From Cupriavidus necator (GTDB lineage Bacteria; Pseudomonadota; Gammaproteobacteria; Burkholderiales; Burkholderiaceae): a stretch of DNA of 64,000 bases. The position numbers were made by a program, and so were the translations under genes. The stretch covers positions 868,001-932,000 of the forward strand of contig CP074390.1 of assembly GCA_022041995.1 (NCBI GenBank). Reading direction: 5' to 3'. The notes under the pieces are model-generated. The model saw only the letters and a list, made by a program, of their open reading frames with translations. It was not told the origin of the DNA and did no database searches. How positions within the stretch are numbered: the stretch's first letter is position 1; the number at the start of each line of letters is the position of its first letter. Of the stretch, positions 53,313 to 61,345 are shown piece by piece.

Positions 53313-56223
53313 GGTTCGGATCAGTGACGGGTGCGGTATCCACGCGCAGCCTGTCGCGCTCGCGGACGGCCTGTACGGGCTTGCCATCGACGCTCACACG
53401 GCAACTGCCGGCGTTGGCAAGACGGAAGAATGGCTTGAAGTAGCCGCTGAAGGCGAAGCGCGTGACGCCATCGCGCTGCGACCATTCGCGCACAATGCCG
53501 TTGGCTTCGGCCAGCTGCGGCGCGGCCGGGGCAGTGACTGTGTCGCGCACGGCAAAGCGCGCATCGCCGCCATCCAGGTGCAGGTAGACGCCGCCGCCCG
53601 GTGCCGGCGAGGTGCCGGTCACGCCGTGCGCCGCGCCCACGTCGGGCATGCCCGCGCCGCTCCAGCGCAGGTTGCGCAGGTTGCCGTCGCCGCGCACGAT
53701 CCATTCGGCACCGGTGCTGCCCTGCTGGCCGTCGCCCACGTCCCGCGCCACGGCCATGTCCTGCCAGTCGAGCACCTTGCGCACGTAGTCGGTCGAGTGC
53801 AGCGGCAGCAGCGGCTGCGCCAGCACATAGTCATAGACCTTGCGCAGCGCCTTCAGCGACGCGGCCTTGGTGCCCGAATAGCTGTGGTAGTAGATATTGA
53901 CCGGCTTGAAGCGATAAGGCTTGTCGGTCATCTCGTAGGTCTCGATCACGCGCTCGAAGCCGTAGAACGGCCCGTGCCAGAGGTTGGTGTAGACGTTCTC
54001 GTTCTGGTTGGGCGCAAACACCTGGAAGGTGCCGCCGGGCTTGTTGATGCCCAGCGGCGCAATCGCGGTCCAGCTGGGATTGCTGCGCGTGATCAGCGTA
54101 TCGCCGCCATTCATGTTGAGCACGCGCGCCTTGCCGGTCAGCCGCAGCGCCTCGGCCGGCGGCTGGCAGTCGCCTGACCACAGCAGCATGCTGACCGGCT
54201 TGCCGGCCGGCGCCAGCGTGCGGTTGATGTAGTCGATGGAGCCGCCGATCTCGCGGTTCAGGTCCATGCTGTAGCCGGGGATGCTCAGGTGGAAGGCTTC
54301 GTCGCCCTCGACCACGGCGGCCGCGCTGGATTGCGCTGCCTGCCCTGGCTGTGGCGGCACCGTGCGCGACCATTCGAACGGATGCGAGAAGGTATGGCTG
54401 GCCACCTCGACATAGGGCTGCGCGAAGATCTTGCGCGCGATCGGCTCAAGCTCGGCGCTGAGCCTGGGGTACATGCCGTCCTTGCTGACTTCGCCCTGGA
54501 TCACCGACATCGTCATCGGCAGCCGGTAGCGGTCGAAGATCTCGCGGAACAGCACCTCGCCGGAGAAGCCGCCACCGGGAATCTCGGCGCGCGAGGCAAA
54601 GCCGTCGCCGTCGATATGGATGGTCAGCAGGCGCCGGCCGTTCTCGGTGGTGACGTCGGGCACGGGCATGGCGGGCAGGCGCAGCGCCTCGCGCAGGAAG
54701 TCCAGCGGCTGCACCACCCAGCGGCTCTGGCCGTTGCCGCTCTGGCGCACCGCGTACGGCCCCAGCACATAGCCGCCCCACGGCGTGATCGCGGCGGCGT
54801 CATAGGTCAGCGTGCCCGAGCGCAGGCGCAGCAGCGAACGGTAGCCATCGCCGTCCGGCACCTGGATCGCTTCGGCCTGGGTGCGGTCGGGGGCAACCGG
54901 CATCTCGAAGCCCATCATCCGGTCCTTGCCCAGCACCTCGACCGGGCCCGACACGCGGCCCTTGACGGCCTTCAGCCCGAAGCTGCGCGCCACCGCACCG
55001 CTCACATTGGTGCCGAAGTCGTTGAGGAACACCACCGGCATGCCCTGTGCCATGCGCGCCTGCACCCAGGTATAGAAACGTCCCGGCTGCGCCGTGACAT
55101 TGCCTGACAGGTACACCACCACGCCGGCGTAGCGGTCCGGCCCGATCTCGGGCAGATCCTCGCTGGTCTCGGCAAAATCCACGCGATAGCCAAGGTAGTT
55201 AAGCGGCATCGAGACAAAGCGCACGCCCTCGGAATCATCGATCGACAACCCGGGGCGGCGCTCCTGCACCACCAGCACGCGCCGCGGCAACACCTCGACC
55301 TTGCCGATGCCAACCGTCTGCAGCCCGGGATCGGCCACATAGGGCGTGATCCCCAGCGCGCGGATGCGCTGCGCGGTCTCGCGCGCGCAGCGGCGGTCCG
55401 CCGGCGGGCAATAGTCGATGGAAATCACCGGCAGCCGGTATTGCTCGCGGATGGTGCGCGCCTGCGCCAGCAGCCAGTCGCGGTCCGCCTGCGGCACGTC
55501 GACATAGCGGCCCTGGGCCTGGTTCCAGCCGCGGAACAGCGACTCGAAGGCAACGGCATAGGCCAGGTCATGCACCTGCGGCAGGATCTCGAAGCCGCGG
55601 TTGAAGACCAGGCGCGCCTCGGGGTAGCGCGCCTTGATGGCGCGGATCACGCGCACCAGCCCGGCTTCCTGCCGCGCGCGCCCGGCGTCGGTCCTGGCGG
55701 CAAGCTGGTAGGAATCGAGGGTATCGAGGAAGAAGCCGCGGAAGCCGCGCTCCCACAGCGGCGCGATCACCTTGTCGACATAGAAGGCCGGCCAGCCGTC
55801 TGCTGCCTGGTCGATGACCGTGGCGTTCCAGGCGTCATTGCGCCCGACGAACCAAGCCTTGGGGATGTCCTTGAAATAGGGGCGGCTTTCCAGCACCTCG
55901 CCCACGCTGACATAGGCGAACCAGGCGGTGGCCGGCGTCGCCGCCTGGCGCGGGTCGAAGCCGCTGTCGGGCTCGACCACGGCGATATCGAAGGCCTGCA
56001 GTGCGTCAACCGGCGGCTTGGCGCCATAGTGCAAGGCGATCGACGGCAAGGATGGCGTCTGCGCCGCGGGCGACGGCGCGGCCGCAGCCGTCGCCGCCCC
56101 AAGGGCCAGCGACAGCGCCAGCGCGATGCCTTGCACCCGCTGCGCCACGCGCATCCCCACCCACCCCGATCGGAACGGCATGCGGCCGCCCCGGTTACCT
56201 TGTGCTTCCTCCAGCTGCTTCAC
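53275..56223 (-). CDS. pelA: Pel hydrolase/deacetylase PelA
   Basis: 982 residues. Signal peptide core ALALSLALGAATAAAA; a glycoside-hydrolase-like domain (about 60-310, FFLDTLDSYQLAAR and LAYAVAFESLFRGW); a middle reductase/flavodoxin-like domain; a deacetylase domain with LTIHIDGDGFASRAE and VASHTFSHPFEW as metal/catalytic motifs; and a C-terminal jelly-roll. PelA trims and de-N-acetylates Pel in the periplasm. A GTG start at 56223 has AGGAAG 7 nt upstream; ATGs at 56181 and 56154 are alternatives nearer the signal peptide. First gene of pelABCDEFG. Confidence 0.92.
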   Translation of the reverse strand: MKQLEEAQGNRGGRMPFRSGWVGMRVAQRVQGIALALSLALGAATAAAAPSPAAQTPSLPSIALHYGAKPPVDALQAFDIAVVEPDSGFDPRQAATPATAWFAYVSVGEVLESRPYFKDIPKAWFVGRNDAWNATVIDQAADGWPAFYVDKVIAPLWERGFRGFFLDTLDSYQLAARTDAGRARQEAGLVRVIRAIKARYPEARLVFNRGFEILPQVHDLAYAVAFESLFRGWNQAQGRYVDVPQADRDWLLAQARTIREQYRLPVISIDYCPPADRRCARETAQRIRALGITPYVADPGLQTVGIGKVEVLPRRVLVVQERRPGLSIDDSEGVRFVSMPLNYLGYRVDFAETSEDLPEIGPDRYAGVVVYLSGNVTAQPGRFYTWVQARMAQGMPVVFLNDFGTNVSGAVARSFGLKAVKGRVSGPVEVLGKDRMMGFEMPVAPDRTQAEAIQVPDGDGYRSLLRLRSGTLTYDAAAITPWGGYVLGPYAVRQSGNGQSRWVVQPLDFLREALRLPAMPVPDVTTENGRRLLTIHIDGDGFASRAEIPGGGFSGEVLFREIFDRYRLPMTMSVIQGEVSKDGMYPRLSAELEPIARKIFAQPYVEVASHTFSHPFEWSRTVPPQPGQAAQSSAAAVVEGDEAFHLSIPGYSMDLNREIGGSIDYINRTLAPAGKPVSMLLWSGDCQPPAEALRLTGKARVLNMNGGDTLITRSNPSWTAIAPLGINKPGGTFQVFAPNQNENVYTNLWHGPFYGFERVIETYEMTDKPYRFKPVNIYYHSYSGTKAASLKALRKVYDYVLAQPLLPLHSTDYVRKVLDWQDMAVARDVGDGQQGSTGAEWIVRGDGNLRNLRWSGAGMPDVGAAHGVTGTSPAPGGGVYLHLDGGDARFAVRDTVTAPAAPQLAEANGIVREWSQRDGVTRFAFSGYFKPFFRLANAGSCRVSVDGKPVQAVRERDRLRVDTAPVTDPNHARQQVEVRCAG

Positions 56224-56378
56224 AGGCTTGCTTCCTCTTGTCTGCGCACGCCGGCAAGTGCCTCACGCACGACATTTCCTGAGGCGGTCGGCACCGCCTT
56301 GTGTCCGACTATGAATCTCGGAATCGGAAAAATCCGATGGTATCCGGAAACGAATGCTAGGACAGACGCATGGATCAC

Positions 56379-56408
56379 ATTGTCAACAATTGTCCCAATA
56401 CTGAGACA
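56379..56408. promoter_or_regulatory. Inverted repeats upstream of pelA
   Basis: ATTGTCAACAAT (56379-56390) is a palindrome with 5-bp arms. It is followed directly by TGTCCCAATACTGAGACA (56391-56408), whose 7-nt arms match at 6 of 7 positions. The pair lies about 155-185 bp upstream of the pelA start, a suitable place for an activator or repressor site. Confidence 0.45.
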
Positions 56409-56550
56409 TTGAGCCGGCTCGCGCGTTAACGCGCGCCACCGCGCCGCAGGGCGCACGCCAGCCACGCTGGTACGGGCGTACCGCGAGTGTGCCTCAGCTC
56501 AAATGCAAACAACGGAAACAGTCCAGGCCCCGTGCGCGACGGGAGGTGAG

Positions 56551-56578
56551 GCTGTCCGCAACCGCAATTCCGGACAGC
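56551..56578. repeat. 8-bp stem inverted repeat
   Basis: GCTGTCCG (56551-56558) and CGGACAGC (56571-56578) pair perfectly around 12 nt. No T-run follows on either strand, so a protein-binding site or structured leader is more likely than a terminator. Confidence 0.4.
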
Positions 56579-56965
56579 TAGGTTTGAAACGCCATGATGG
56601 ATTCCCCGTTCCGATCTCTTATGTATAGGCTCGCATACAGTGGGCGCGCTCATGTATGACAGTGCATGACGCGAGCGCGGCCACCGGCGCAACCTTTATG
56701 CCCGGCATAATGATATATCGGGGCCGCGCCCGCTTCCCCCGAACGCGGTAGGCATAGGGGCCGTAAGAATTTGTAAAAAGGATGGCACCCCCATGCACCG
56801 GGCGACAGCCATTATGCACGGGGGCGTGGCATCGCGCTCGCTGATGGTGCACGCACTACCAAACCCGCCAATAGAAAATCAGGGAATTCACTGAACTGAA
56901 GCCGAAGTAGAAAACGCTAATATCTCCTATCGGAACCTCTCATCATGATTAGGCGCTTAGCCTGA

Positions 56966-56993
56966 TTGACACGCCGGGAAAATTCGGCAGAAT
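56966..56993 (+). promoter_or_regulatory. Probable cold-shock gene promoter
   Basis: TTGACA (56966-56971), a 16-nt spacer and CAGAAT (56988-56993). Transcription from about 57000 would give a leader near 190 nt before the ATG at 57192, matching the long structured leaders of cold-shock mRNAs. Confidence 0.45.
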
Positions 56994-57191
56994 GATTCCC
57001 ACTTGTGCAGCGCCCATGCGGTGTGTCTTTTGGTGTTGTCGTTCCGTGACGTTTTCGGTTGTCACGACAGCGACATATCGAAGTCATATGGAATGCGCTG
57101 GCGGGGAACATAAAAAGGATCCGCTGGGTGCGTTGCACACGGTGTATAACGAGCGTTTTCGCTCATTTTGAAATTCAAGGTTGAGATAGAT

Positions 57192-57395
57192 ATGGAAACC
57201 GGTACCGTTAAGTGGTTCAACGACGCCAAGGGCTTCGGCTTCATCACGCCGGATGAAGGCGGCAATGATCTGTTCGCGCACTTCTCCGCCATTGAAGGCA
57301 ATGGCTTCAAGTCGTTGAAGGAAGGCCAGAAGGTACGCTACGTCAAGGCCATGGGCCAGAAGGGCGAGCAAGCCACCAAGATTCAGGCCCTCTGA
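57192..57395 (+). CDS. cspA: Cold shock protein (CspA family)
   Basis: 67 residues, a complete cold-shock domain: METGTVKWFNDAKGFGFITP with RNP1 (KGFGFI) and RNP2 (DLFAHFS). Single-stranded nucleic acid chaperone that melts mRNA structure. The ATG at 57192 gives the standard N-terminus. Flanked by a long leader and a strong terminator, so it is monocistronic. Which csp paralogue this is cannot be told. Confidence 0.95.
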   Translation: METGTVKWFNDAKGFGFITPDEGGNDLFAHFSAIEGNGFKSLKEGQKVRYVKAMGQKGEQATKIQAL

Positions 57396-57440
57396 TACCG
57401 GTGGAATCCGGGCCGGTCCGGCGGACCGGCCGGAAGGAAG

Positions 57441-57469
57441 GCCCCGCAGCTTCGGCGCGGGGCTTTTTT
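57441..57469 (+). terminator. Rho-independent terminator of cspA
   Basis: GCCCCGC (57441-57447) pairs with GCGGGGC (57457-57463) around a 9-nt loop, followed by six T. It lies 45 nt after the cspA stop. Confidence 0.9.
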
Positions 57470-57523
57470 ATTGGCGCGCCGGCACCGGGGCCGCGGATGA
57501 GGCGGTCTTGCAACAGGTGAAAT

Positions 57524-57532
57524 TGCTATAAT
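57524..57532 (+). promoter_or_regulatory. Extended -10 promoter of hpnD operon
   Basis: TGCTATAAT is a perfect extended -10 element (TGnTATAAT). No good -35 lies 16-18 bp upstream, as often seen with extended -10 promoters. Transcription would start near 57539, giving an ~80-nt leader to hpnD. Confidence 0.6.
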
Positions 57533-57621
57533 CGGCCGACCCACAACCACCCTCCCGCCAGTGGGCGCGCATGATGCTGCGCGGTCAGTGCGGGACAGTA
57601 TGCAGCGTGTCGAGGAGTTAC

Positions 57622-58488
57622 GTGGCCGGTACTCAAATCGCAACGCAAGACACCCCCGTCGCCGATCATGGCAGCCAGGCGGGCCCGGCGGCCTCGGCCG
57701 GAAGTTCCTTCCATGCCGCGCTGCGCATCCTGCCGCCAGCGCAGCGCCAGGCCATGTTCGAGATCTATGCGTTCTGCCGCGCGGTCGACGACATCGCCGA
57801 CGGCAACGCACCGCACGCCGAGCGTCTTGCCGCCCTGGATGCCTGGCGCCACGACATCGCCGCCTGCTACACCGGCGATCCGCCTCGCGCCCTGCAGCCG
57901 CTGACTGCGCAGATCCGGGCCTTCCACCTGCAGCAGCAGGATTTCCTCGCCGTGATCGACGGCATGACCATGGACGTGGTGCAGGACATCCGCGCCCCCG
58001 ACGCGGCCACCCTTGACCTGTATTGCGATCGCGTCGCCAGCGCTGTCGGCCGGCTGGCGGTGCGCGTGTTCGGCCTGGAAGAAGCGTGCGGCATTGCGCT
58101 TGCGCACCACCTGGGCCGCGCGCTGCAGCTGACCAATATCCTGCGCGATATCGACGAAGACGCTGCCATCGGCCGGCTCTACCTGCCGGCGCAGGCGCTG
58201 GCCGCGGCCGGCATCGGGGCGGACACGCCCCAGGCCGTGGTGGCCCACCCCGCCGTCGGCCAGGCCTGCGCGGCCGTGGCGCGCGAGGCCCAGTCGCACT
58301 ACGACCAGGCCTACGCCATCATGGCGCGCTGCCCGTCCCGGCAGGTGCGCTCGCCGCGCATCATGGCCGAGGTCTACCACCGCATCCTGGCGCGGCTGCG
58401 CTCGCAGGGCTGGCGCGCGCCGCGCCAGCGCGTGCGCCTGCCGCGCGCCCAATTGCTCTGGATCGTGCTGCGCCACGCCATTGGCTGA
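57622..58488 (+). CDS. hpnD: Presqualene diphosphate synthase HpnD
   Basis: 288 residues, squalene/phytoene synthase family. First aspartate motif CRAVDDIAD (Asp56-Asp60), second TNILRDIDEDA; both bind Mg-diphosphate. HpnD condenses two farnesyl diphosphates to presqualene diphosphate. A GTG at 57622 with GAGGAG 4 nt upstream is chosen; an ATG at 57571 in the same frame would add 17 atypical residues. The usual partners hpnC and hpnE are not adjacent. shc follows after 59 nt. Confidence 0.9.
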   Translation: MAGTQIATQDTPVADHGSQAGPAASAGSSFHAALRILPPAQRQAMFEIYAFCRAVDDIADGNAPHAERLAALDAWRHDIAACYTGDPPRALQPLTAQIRAFHLQQQDFLAVIDGMTMDVVQDIRAPDAATLDLYCDRVASAVGRLAVRVFGLEEACGIALAHHLGRALQLTNILRDIDEDAAIGRLYLPAQALAAAGIGADTPQAVVAHPAVGQACAAVAREAQSHYDQAYAIMARCPSRQVRSPRIMAEVYHRILARLRSQGWRAPRQRVRLPRAQLLWIVLRHAIG

Positions 58489-58547
58489 GCGCCGCACCCG
58501 ATGCCTGCCGGGCGCGGCCGCGCCGTGCACCGGCACAAGGAGTCTGC

Positions 58548-60566
58548 ATGTCGATGAACGAGACCGCCTTTGCCACGGCAGTGCCACGGATCGAGCCGGC
58601 CAGCGCGGGCGACAGCCCCTCGCCGCGCGGCGCCGCGCAGGCACTGGACCACGGCATCGGCCGCGCGACCGACGCGCTGCTGCACCAGCAGCGTCCCGAC
58701 GGCCACTGGGTCTACGAACTGGAAGCCGACGCCACCATTCCCGCCGAATACGTGCTGATGGTGCACTACCTCGGCGAAGCCCCTGACCTGGAGCTTGAAG
58801 CCCGCCTTGCCCGCTACCTGCGCCGCATCCAGAATCCGGATGGCGGCTGGCCACTGTTCCATGAAGGCCGCTCCGACGTCAGCGCCAGCGTGAAGGCCTA
58901 TTTCGCGCTGAAGATGGCCGGCGACGACCCCCAGGCCGCGCATATGCAGCGCGCGCGCCGGGCCGTCCACGCGCTGGGCGGCGCCGAGGCCAGCAATGTC
59001 TTCACGCGCACGCTGCTGGCCCTGTACGGCGTGATGCCGTGGTCGGCGGTGCCGATGATGCCGGCCGAGATCATGCTGCTGCCGCAGTGGTTTCCGTTCC
59101 ACCTGTCCAAGGTCTCGTACTGGGCGCGCACGGTGATCGTGCCGCTGCTGGTGCTGAACAGCCTGCGCCCGCAGGCGCGCAACCCGCGCGGGGTCGGCAT
59201 CAATGAGCTGTTCGTCGGCAACTGCCATACGGTGGGACTGCCGCCGCGCGCGGCGCACCAGCACGCTGGCTGGTACACCGTGTTCCGCGGCCTGGACGCG
59301 CTGCTGCGCGTGGCCGAGCCGCTCTTCCCGCGCGCGCTGCGCCGGCGCGCCATTGCCGCGGCGCAGGCCTTCGTGCGTGAGCGGCTCAACGGCGAGGACG
59401 GCCTGGGCGCCATCTTCCCGGCAATGGCCAACAGCGTGATGATGTTCGACGTGCTGGGCGTGCCGCCGGACGACCCGGCGCGCGCGGTGGCGCGGCAATC
59501 GGTCGAGCGGCAGCTGGTCGAGCACGGCGACGAAGCTTATTGCCAGCCCTGCCTGTCGCCGGTGTGGGATACCGCACTGGCCGCGCACGCGCTGCTGGAA
59601 ACCGGCGAGGCACGCGCAACCGCCGCGGCCGGGCACGGCCTGGACTGGCTCAGGCCGCTGCAGGTGCTGGACGTGCGCGGCGACTGGTCCGTGCGCCGTC
59701 CGCTGGTGCGCCCCGGCGGCTGGGCCTTCCAGTACGCCAATGCCTATTACCCGGACGTGGACGACACCGCCGTGGTGGCCGCCGCGATGGACCGCCACAT
59801 GCGCGCGCACGATGTGCCGGGCCGCTATGACGAAGCCGTGGCGCGCGCCGCCGAATGGATCGTCGGCATGCAAAGCAGTGACGGCGGCTGGGGCGCGTTC
59901 GAGCCCGAGAACACGCATCTCTACCTGAACAACATCCCCTTTGCCGACCATGGCGCGCTGCTGGACCCGCCCACCGCGGACGTGTCCGCGCGCTGCCTGT
60001 CGATGCTGTGCCAGATCGGCGCCACACCCGCCAAGAGCGAACCCGCCGCGCGTGCCCTGCGCTACCTGCTGGCCGAGCAGATGCCCGACGGCAGCTGGTT
60101 CGGCCGCTGGGGCACCAACTATATCTACGGCACCTGGAGCGCCCTGTGCGCGCTGAACGCCGCGGGCCTGGCACCGGAAACCCCCGAGATGCGCCGCGCC
60201 GTGGCGTGGCTCGAGCAGATCCAGAACGCCGACGGCGGCTGGGGCGAGGACGGCAGCAGCTACCGGCTCGATTACCGCGGCTATGAGCCCGCGCCGAGTG
60301 CGGCCTCGCAGACCGCATGGGCGCTGCTGGCGCTGATGGCAGCCGGCGCCGCGCAGCATGCCGCGGTGGCGCGCGGCATCGACTACCTGCTGCGCACGCA
60401 GCAATCCGGCGGGCTGTGGCATGAGCCACGCTTTACCGCCGTGGGCTTTCCGCGCGTGTTCTACCTGCGCTATCACGGCTATGCGCGCTACTTCCCGCTG
60501 TGGGCGCTGGCGCGCTACCGCAACCTGCAGCGCGGCGGCGCGCACCAGGTGTCGTGGGGGCTATGA
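58548..60566 (+). CDS. shc: Squalene-hopene cyclase
   Basis: 672 residues. Catalytic DxDD motif Asp403-Val-Asp405-Asp406 (YPDVDDTAVV), and several QW repeats (QNPDGGW, QSSDGGWGAFE, QMPDGSW, QNADGGW). Cyclises squalene to hopene and hopanol at the inner membrane. AAGGAG 5 nt before the ATG at 58548. Its stop overlaps the hpnG start (ATGA). Also called hpnF. Confidence 0.95.
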   Translation: MSMNETAFATAVPRIEPASAGDSPSPRGAAQALDHGIGRATDALLHQQRPDGHWVYELEADATIPAEYVLMVHYLGEAPDLELEARLARYLRRIQNPDGGWPLFHEGRSDVSASVKAYFALKMAGDDPQAAHMQRARRAVHALGGAEASNVFTRTLLALYGVMPWSAVPMMPAEIMLLPQWFPFHLSKVSYWARTVIVPLLVLNSLRPQARNPRGVGINELFVGNCHTVGLPPRAAHQHAGWYTVFRGLDALLRVAEPLFPRALRRRAIAAAQAFVRERLNGEDGLGAIFPAMANSVMMFDVLGVPPDDPARAVARQSVERQLVEHGDEAYCQPCLSPVWDTALAAHALLETGEARATAAAGHGLDWLRPLQVLDVRGDWSVRRPLVRPGGWAFQYANAYYPDVDDTAVVAAAMDRHMRAHDVPGRYDEAVARAAEWIVGMQSSDGGWGAFEPENTHLYLNNIPFADHGALLDPPTADVSARCLSMLCQIGATPAKSEPAARALRYLLAEQMPDGSWFGRWGTNYIYGTWSALCALNAAGLAPETPEMRRAVAWLEQIQNADGGWGEDGSSYRLDYRGYEPAPSAASQTAWALLALMAAGAAQHAAVARGIDYLLRTQQSGGLWHEPRFTAVGFPRVFYLRYHGYARYFPLWALARYRNLQRGGAHQVSWGL

Positions 60567-61255
60567 CGGCACCGTTCGTGCTGGTCGTCACCGGCATGGC
60601 TTTCGAGGCGCGCATCGCCGCTGGCCCGCATTGCCGCGTGGTGCACGGCCTGCGCGGCCTTGCCCTGGAACAAGGCGTTTCCGCGATGGCGAGCCGGCAC
60701 TGCATGGGCATCCTCAGCTTTGGCGTGGCGGGCGGGCTGGACCCCGCGCTGACGCCGGGCGATCTCGTGCTGGCGGACTCGGTCTGCGCGGCAGCCGAAC
60801 GCTACGACACCGACCTGACCTGGACCCGGGCAATGCACGCGGCACTGCCGCATGCCAGGGTCGGGATGCTTGCTGGCGCGGACCAGCCGGTGCTTTCGGT
60901 TGCCGCCAAGCAGATGCTGCACCGGACCACGGGGGCGCTCTGCGTCGACATGGAATCGCACCTCGCCGCGCGCATGGCGGCGGCTTGCCGGCTGCCGTTC
61001 GCGGCTTGCCGCGTGGTGATCGACCCGGCCAGTCGTGAGGTCCCGGCTGCCGCGGCGGCGGGCATGGGTGAAGACGGCAAGACCGATGTGGGCGCGGTGC
61101 TGGGCGGGCTGCTGCGCGCGCCGTGGGAATTGCCGGCGCTGCTGCGCCTGGCCGGCGACGCCGCGTCCGCGCGCGGGGCGTTGCGGGCGGCGAGGCTGGC
61201 GTTGGGGGATGCGTACGGCTTGCGCGACATGCGGGCGCAGCAGGCTGACACCTGA
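60563..61255 (+). CDS. hpnG: Adenosylhopane nucleosidase HpnG
   Basis: 230 residues of the purine/uridine phosphorylase superfamily: LSFGVAGGLDPALTPGDLV and the nucleoside-binding ALCVDMESHLAA. HpnG removes adenine from adenosylhopane, the product of HpnH, to give the ribosyl intermediate. ATG at 60563 overlaps the shc stop by 4 nt. Last gene of hpnD-shc-hpnG. Confidence 0.9.
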   Translation: MTAPFVLVVTGMAFEARIAAGPHCRVVHGLRGLALEQGVSAMASRHCMGILSFGVAGGLDPALTPGDLVLADSVCAAAERYDTDLTWTRAMHAALPHARVGMLAGADQPVLSVAAKQMLHRTTGALCVDMESHLAARMAAACRLPFAACRVVIDPASREVPAAAAAGMGEDGKTDVGAVLGGLLRAPWELPALLRLAGDAASARGALRAARLALGDAYGLRDMRAQQADT

Positions 61256-61269
61256 ACTTGCCGACGAAA

Positions 61270-61303
61270 GGCTCCCCTCTCCCGCAGGCGGGAGAGGGGA
61301 GCC
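61270..61303. repeat. Perfect 15-bp hairpin between convergent genes
   Basis: GGCTCCCCTCTCCCG (61270-61284) pairs over all 15 bases with 61289-61303, loop CAGG. The TTTC after the stem on the minus strand is a weak U-tract. It sits between hpnG (+) and the Hsp70 gene (-) and can stop both transcripts. The C/T-rich unit resembles REP-like intergenic palindromes common in related GC-rich genomes. Confidence 0.75.
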
Positions 61304-61345
61304 AACACGCTGCGCGCTATAGCGACAGGCCTGCGCGCCCGCCCC

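Larger units (their letters stand above)
56224..57191. other. Long intergenic region between pelA and cspA
   Basis: Almost 1 kb with no gene of convincing composition, noticeably less GC-biased than its surroundings. It should carry the pel promoter (leftward) and the cold-shock promoter and leader (rightward). Inverted repeats at 56379-56408 and 56551-56578 and a promoter at 56966 are listed separately. Confidence 0.6.

Noticed and set aside
56224..56420. Sigma54 promoter upstream of pelA
   Set aside because: GGCAC-type elements occur on the minus strand, but none is paired with a TTGC element at the correct spacing.
56426..56852. Small minus-strand ORFs between pelA and cspA
   Set aside because: No ribosome site, unusual composition and no family; treated as regulatory DNA.
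58374..60545. 723-codon open frame opposite shc
   Set aside because: Antisense shadow with biased composition; shc has DxDD and QW motifs.
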